Positions 60,468 through 64,000 of a stretch of DNA of 64,000 bases are shown in pieces. Within the stretch, counting starts at the first letter, position 1. The number at the start of each line of letters is the position of its first letter. The translations under genes and the position numbers were made by a program. A model generated the notes under the pieces. That model was not told the DNA's origin, did no database searches, and saw only the letters and a list, made by a program, of their open reading frames with translations. Origin of the DNA: CATQHS01 sp965203375 (lineage in GTDB: Bacteria; Actinomycetota; Acidimicrobiia; Acidimicrobiales; Aldehydirespiratoraceae); contig OZ241886.1 in assembly GCA_965203375.1 (NCBI GenBank), positions 2,418,001-2,482,000 of the forward strand, in the 5' to 3' direction.

Positions 60468-60625
60468 AGCGTCACTCCGCGATCCTCGTCAAGCACATCC
60501 GCGGTGCGTCGCTTGGCCTTGCATCGAACGACCGGTTCCAAGCGATGGCGCTTCGGAGGGGTGATCCACCCCTCTTCGATTCCCCGGTCGAGTATTGAGC
60601 CGTCGGAATAGTCGATCTGCTTCAT
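60464..60625 (-). CDS. Tiny Phd-like antitoxin C-terminal domain protein, 53 aa
   Basis: The 53-residue frame has an excellent ribosome-binding site (GAGGTGA, four bases before the ATG). It reads DRGIEEGWITPPKRHRLEPV and ends DVLDEDRGVTL, which is the C-terminal toxin-binding part of Phd-type antitoxins. The N-terminal DNA-binding part is missing: only MKQIDYSDGSIL precedes it. It may be a free-standing antitoxin fragment that neutralises a toxin elsewhere, or a relic that kept or gained a start. It lies just after map and overlaps the convergent methyltransferase gene by four bases. Confidence 0.55.
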   Translation of the reverse strand: MKQIDYSDGSILDRGIEEGWITPPKRHRLEPVVRCKAKRRTADVLDEDRGVTL

Positions 60626-60633
60626 GGATCACC

Positions 60634-61599
60634 TCATGGAAGAGTCAAGGCATCGGCCAACATATCGTGGGCGCATTCGCCGGCGGGGGTGGCGGTGAGG
60701 ATCTGGGCCCCGCCGTCGACGCAGGCCAGGGTGTGCTCGAACTGGGCGGTGCGGCGGCCGTCCCGGGTGACCGCGGTCCACTGGTCGTCCCAGATCACCA
60801 CCTCGGGCGAGCCGAGGGTGAGCATGGGCTCGATGGTGAAGGTCATACCCTCGGCCAGGGCGGTGTCGGCGAAGCGGTCGTAGTAGTGGGGTATCTGCAG
60901 GCTGGCGTGGAACTCGGTCCCGACTCCGTGGCCGATGAACTCCCGCACCACCCCCAGGCCGGAGCGGCCGGCGCGGGTCTCGATGGCCCGGCCGATGGCC
61001 GACACCGGCGCCCCCGGCCGCACCGCCTCGATCCCGGCGTAGAGCGCGGCCCGGGTCTCGGTCACCAGCCGCCGGGAGTGCTCGTCCACGTCGCCCACCA
61101 TCACCGTGACCGAGGTGTCGCCGTGAACCCCCTCGCGGTACACGGTGACGTCGATGTTGACGATGTCGCCGTCGGCCAACTCGCGGGAGTCGGGGATGCC
61201 GTGGCAGATCACCTCGTTCACCGAGGTGCACACCGACTTGGGGAACCCCCGGTAGCCGAGCGGGCTCGGGTAGGCGCCGGCCGCCACCGCCGCGTCGTGT
61301 ACGAAGCGGTCCAGCGAATCGGTGGTGACCCCCGGCGCCGCCCGCTCGCAGGCCCGGATGAGTATCTCCGCGGCCAGCGCCCCGGTGCGGGCCATGGCCT
61401 CCAGCTCCGCCGGGGTCCGCACCGGTGAAGATGTCGGCCGGCCGGGTTCGCCCGAGGGGGCCAGGGCGTAGGGGGGCCGGTCGATCCCCCGGGGAACCGG
61501 CCGGCGGGGGCTGACCAGGCCGGCCCGCACCGGCGGCTCCGACGGCGGAATGCGGGCCGCGCCCGCCGGCACTGCAGGCCGCCGCTTGCGCTTAGCCAC
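60634..61599 (-). CDS. map: Methionine aminopeptidase, type I
   Basis: This 321-residue metallopeptidase removes N-terminal methionine. The five metal ligands are visible: Asp in VNIDVTVYREG and Asp in VHGDTSV, His in IGHGVGTEFH, Glu in FTIEPM and Glu in QFEHT. An N-terminal Pro/Arg-rich extension of about 60 residues precedes the catalytic domain, as in type Ic enzymes of actinobacteria. The start is a GTG. The 214 bp upstream (61600-61813) hold no gene I can support. Confidence 0.92.
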   Translation of the reverse strand: MAKRKRRPAVPAGAARIPPSEPPVRAGLVSPRRPVPRGIDRPPYALAPSGEPGRPTSSPVRTPAELEAMARTGALAAEILIRACERAAPGVTTDSLDRFVHDAAVAAGAYPSPLGYRGFPKSVCTSVNEVICHGIPDSRELADGDIVNIDVTVYREGVHGDTSVTVMVGDVDEHSRRLVTETRAALYAGIEAVRPGAPVSAIGRAIETRAGRSGLGVVREFIGHGVGTEFHASLQIPHYYDRFADTALAEGMTFTIEPMLTLGSPEVVIWDDQWTAVTRDGRRTAQFEHTLACVDGGAQILTATPAGECAHDMLADALTLP

Positions 61600-61813
61600 A
61601 GCCGCTCTCAGCCACGGTTGCGCTCGCCGGTTCTATTCGGCTCCAGCCGCGCTCACGCCCGGTCAATTGATCGCGCTCCGGCTGGCATGCTCCAGCGAGT
61701 GCGTGGCGCGTCCCGGCTTGGCACGCTCCGACGTAGGCGCTCTCAGCCACGGCCGCGCCTGGTCATTCATCGCGCTTGGCGCGGCGAACTCGGCCATGAC
61801 TCAAGGGTAGGAC

Positions 61814-62272
61814 TCAGGGCAGGAACCGGCTGACCGACTCGACCACGCAGGCCGGCTTCTCCGCGCCCTCGATCTCCACGGTGATGGTGATGACCGCCTG
61901 CACTCCCCCGCCGGGCAGTTCGGATACCTCGGTGACCACGGCCGAGCCCCGAACCCTAGACCCCGCCGTCACCGGATGCGGGAACCTCACCCGGTTGACG
62001 CCGTAGTTGATCCCCATCGAGATCCCCTCCACCCGCATGACCTCCGGGAGGAAGAGGCTGGTGAGGGCCAGGGTCAGATAGCCGTGGGCGATAGTGGCCC
62101 CGAACGGCCCCTTCGCCGCGGCCTGCGGATCGACGTGGATCCACTGGTGGTCGCCGGTGGCCTCCGCGAACAGGTTTATGCGGTCCTGGTCGATGGTGAT
62201 CCAGTCGCTGTTCCCGAGATGGCGGCCGACGGCGCCGAGCAGTTCCCGGGGGGAGGCGAACACGGCAGTCAC
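61814..62272 (-). CDS. MaoC-family dehydratase
   Basis: The 152-residue protein is a hot-dog fold (R)-specific hydratase. It shows FAEATGDHQWIHVDPQAA with the catalytic Asp/His pair, then IAHGYLTLALTSLFLP and YGVNRVRFPHPVTAGSRVRG. It hydrates enoyl-CoA esters, possibly in the acyl-CoA or steroid side-chain pathways seen elsewhere. The start is fixed by TAGCGT seven bases before the GTG. Confidence 0.88.
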   Translation of the reverse strand: MTAVFASPRELLGAVGRHLGNSDWITIDQDRINLFAEATGDHQWIHVDPQAAAKGPFGATIAHGYLTLALTSLFLPEVMRVEGISMGINYGVNRVRFPHPVTAGSRVRGSAVVTEVSELPGGGVQAVITITVEIEGAEKPACVVESVSRFLP

Positions 62273-62279
62273 CCGCCCG

Positions 62280-62285
62280 ACGCTA
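62280..62285 (-). promoter_or_regulatory. Leaderless -10 element of maoC-like gene
   Basis: On the minus strand TAGCGT is seven bases before the GTG at 62272. Confidence 0.55.
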
Positions 62286-62292
62286 CCGGGCC

Positions 62293-62339
62293 ACCGGCCG
62301 AGGTCACCGGCCGAGGTCACCGGCCGAGGTCACCGGCCG
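62293..62339. repeat. 13-bp iterated repeat in divergent promoter region
   Basis: The unit ACCGGCCGAGGTC is repeated head to tail about 3.6 times between the maoC-like and cation transporter genes. It could be a cluster of regulator binding sites. The rest of the region 62340-62441 has nothing recognisable. Confidence 0.75.
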
Positions 62340-62441
62340 CCCTGGCCCGACCAAGCGAGGCACCACCGCCGCCTAACCTCGAACAGGCGGACCGCCGCCC
62401 GGCCGCCCAGCCCGGATCACCAACGACCGAGCGGGCGGCGC

Positions 62442-62447
62442 TACCCT
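62442..62447 (+). promoter_or_regulatory. Probable leaderless -10 element of cation transporter gene
   Basis: TACCCT is eight bases before the GTG at 62456. Confidence 0.4.
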
Positions 62448-62455
62448 GGCCCGGC

Positions 62456-63553
62456 GTGGCGGCAGGCGGAGGCACCAAGGCGATCCTGGCCGCCCTGTTC
62501 GCCAACCTCGGGATAGCCATCGCCAAGTTCGTCGCCTTCGCCTTCACCCGGTCGTCGTCGATGCTGGCTGAGGCCATCCACAGCGTGGCCGACACCTCCA
62601 ACCAGGCCCTGCTGCTGCTGGGCGGCCGCCTGGCCCGCCGGGACGCCACCGACGAGCACCAGTTCGGGTTCGGGCGGGAGCGCTACTTCTGGTCCTTCGT
62701 GGTGGCCTTGGTGCTGTTCTCGGTGGGATCGCTGTTCGCCCTCTGGGAGGGCGTGGAGAAGATCCGCCACCCCCACGAGATCGACTCGCCCCTCTGGGCC
62801 ATCTCGGTGCTGTCCATCGGCATCGTGCTGGAGGGCTTTTCCTTCAGAACCGCCATCGTCGAGTCGAACCGCATCCGGGGCTCGGCCTCCTGGACGGCCT
62901 TCATCCGCCGATCCCGGACCCCGGAGCTGCCGGTGGTGCTGCTGGAGGATCTCGGCGCCATGATCGGCCTGGTTTTCGCCCTGACCGCGGTGAGCATCGC
63001 CACCGTCTTCGACGCCCCGGTGTGGGACGGGATCGGCACCCTGTCCATCGGCGTGCTGCTGGGGGCCATCGCCGTGGTGCTGATGGTGGAGATGCGCAGC
63101 CTGCTGCTGGGAGAGTCGGCCGGCAAGGCCGACGCCGCCGCCATCCGGGCCGCCATCTCCTCCACCGAGGGGGTGGAGAGGCTGATCCACCTGCGCACCC
63201 AGCACCTCGGGCCCGACGAGCTGCTGGTGGCGGCCAAGGTGCAGTTCGACCCCGGCTACACCACCGCCGAACTGGCCGCGGCCATCGACCGGGTGGAAAC
63301 CAACACCCGCCGGGCCGTGCCCATCGCCAGCCCCATGTACGTGGAACCCGGCATCGGGCAGGTCGAGGGCTCCGAGGAAGAGCACTCCGAAGGCGACGGC
63401 CCCGAAGGCGAACACTCCGAGGACGGCCAAGCCCGGGGCAGCGAAGGCAGCGGTTTCGCAAGCGAGAGCCCCGAAGGCGGCGAGGACGACGGCCCCGAAG
63501 GCGGCGAGGACGACGGCCCCGAAGGCGGCGACCGGGCCCGAGACCGGGAATGA
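62456..63553 (+). CDS. Cation diffusion facilitator (metal efflux) with acidic repeat tail
   Basis: This 365-residue transporter has about six membrane helices with the metal residues in HSVADTSNQALLLL (helix 2) and LEDLGAMIGLVFAL (helix 5), and the C-terminal ferredoxin-like domain (IRAAISSTEGVERLIHLRTQ). These proteins export Zn, Fe or Mn using protons. The last 60 residues are a Glu/Gly/Asp tail with the eight-residue EGGEDDGP repeated (24-bp tandem DNA repeat near 63472-63531). The GTG start is supported by TACCCT eight bases upstream. Its stop overlaps the start of the next gene. Confidence 0.88.
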   Translation: MAAGGGTKAILAALFANLGIAIAKFVAFAFTRSSSMLAEAIHSVADTSNQALLLLGGRLARRDATDEHQFGFGRERYFWSFVVALVLFSVGSLFALWEGVEKIRHPHEIDSPLWAISVLSIGIVLEGFSFRTAIVESNRIRGSASWTAFIRRSRTPELPVVLLEDLGAMIGLVFALTAVSIATVFDAPVWDGIGTLSIGVLLGAIAVVLMVEMRSLLLGESAGKADAAAIRAAISSTEGVERLIHLRTQHLGPDELLVAAKVQFDPGYTTAELAAAIDRVETNTRRAVPIASPMYVEPGIGQVEGSEEEHSEGDGPEGEHSEDGQARGSEGSGFASESPEGGEDDGPEGGEDDGPEGGDRARDRE

Positions 63554-64000
63554 CCGAGCTTCACGCCACAACCACCGGCTCGGGGCCGCCGGTGGTGCTG
63601 CTGCACGGCATGGGCGACGACTCGTCGGTGTGGGACCAGACGGTGGCCGACCTGGCCGGCGACTTCGCCTGCACCGCGGTGGACCTCCCGGGCCACGGCC
63701 GCTCCCCCGTCCCCGACGACCCCGACGCCTACCGGCGCGAGGCGGTGCTCGAAGCCCTCGACGCGGTGCTGGAGCAAACCGGCCCCGCCCTGGTGGTGGG
63801 CCACTCCCTCGGCGGCTACCTGGCCCTGGCCCACCGGATCACCCGCCAGGACGGCCCGACGGCCGCCGGTCTGGTGCTGGTCTCGACCGGCCCCGGGTTC
63901 CGGGACGCCGACTCCATGGCCCAGTGGAACGACCGGGTGAACGCCAACGCCCCCAATCTCTCCGTGCCCCCCGCCGCGGCCATCGGCCTCCACGTCGATT
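63550..64000 (+). CDS. Alpha/beta hydrolase, truncated at window end
   Basis: The visible 150 residues have VVLLHGMGDDSSVWDQ, VDLPGHGRSPVPDD and the nucleophile elbow GHSLGGYLALAH, as in alpha/beta-hydrolase fold enzymes. The C-terminal part with the catalytic His is beyond the edge. The ATG overlaps the stop of the cation transporter (ATGA). Confidence 0.85.
   Translation, partial: MTELHATTTGSGPPVVLLHGMGDDSSVWDQTVADLAGDFACTAVDLPGHGRSPVPDDPDAYRREAVLEALDAVLEQTGPALVVGHSLGGYLALAHRITRQDGPTAAGLVLVSTGPGFRDADSMAQWNDRVNANAPNLSVPPAAAIGLHVD

Noticed and set aside
61600..61813. Small open frames between map and the maoC-like gene
   Set aside because: An 86-residue plus-strand frame and a 43-residue minus-strand frame exist, but neither has a ribosome-binding site or recognisable motif. 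There are weak internal repeats (CTCTCAGCCACGG at two places) of unknown meaning.

Overview
The window is a 64-kb piece of a very GC-rich bacterial chromosome. Gene content points to Actinomycetota, most likely an uncultured marine or host-associated member of the Acidimicrobiia (inference). Supporting features are a topoisomerase IV pair, a DUF3516 helicase, a DUF222/HNH endonuclease, a mycothiol-type DinB/maleylpyruvate-isomerase protein, steroid ring-C/D degradation genes (ipdA, ipdB, ipdF-like) and many promoters of the form TANNNT placed 6-8 nt before an ATG or GTG, which is the actinobacterial leaderless-mRNA signature. No rRNA, convincing tRNA or CRISPR array was seen.

Layout. 0-6 kb: minus-strand run parC, parE, RecB-like nuclease and the start of a restriction-like protein. 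6-12.6 kb: a membrane protein and a set of secreted lipoproteins; the part from about 8.8 to 12.4 kb is visibly AT-richer and holds a nine-repeat TolB-like protein and a chimeric duplicated lipoprotein. 12.7-22.3 kb: ordinary metabolism (SnoaL-like, CaiB, Nudix, alpha/beta hydrolase, ABC-2 exporter, SDR, Ski2-like helicase). 22.4-27.7 kb: an acidic protein with twelve 30-bp tandem repeats and membrane proteins. 27.8-32.8 kb: a second AT-rich island with two tandem, closely similar 800-aa membrane glycosyltransferase-like genes, flanked by two similar copies of the 3' end of a low-molecular-weight phosphatase gene. 33.4-36.5 kb: ipdAB and an SDR. 36.5-46.6 kb: a complete peptide-type ABC importer (oppABCDF-like) downstream of two SDR genes, one strongly ipdF-like, and a flotillin/NfeD pair. 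46.7-52.3 kb: a plastic stretch with an XRE/ImmA-PIN pair, an IS5-family element with TAA target duplication, a wrecked UvrD-like helicase and a DUF222/HNH gene. 52.5-64 kb: a Rieske-type oxygenase without its Rieske ligands, ribokinase, a Phd/PIN toxin-antitoxin pair, nucleoside hydrolase, ArfB-like factor, MetY, CoA-binding protein, an orphan DNA methyltransferase, a tiny antitoxin-like gene, Map, MaoC, a cation-diffusion facilitator and a truncated hydrolase.

Three patterns run across the window. First, an 85-90-bp imperfect palindrome occurs in four full copies and one fragment, always co-oriented with the transcription of an adjacent gene, with paired base changes that preserve its inner stem; one fragment lies in frame inside a gene. 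Second, at least fourteen genes or operons have a TANNNT hexamer 6-8 nt before the start codon, which fixes many start sites. Third, several genes have short tandem copies of their own start region just upstream (oppB, oppD, cyclase).
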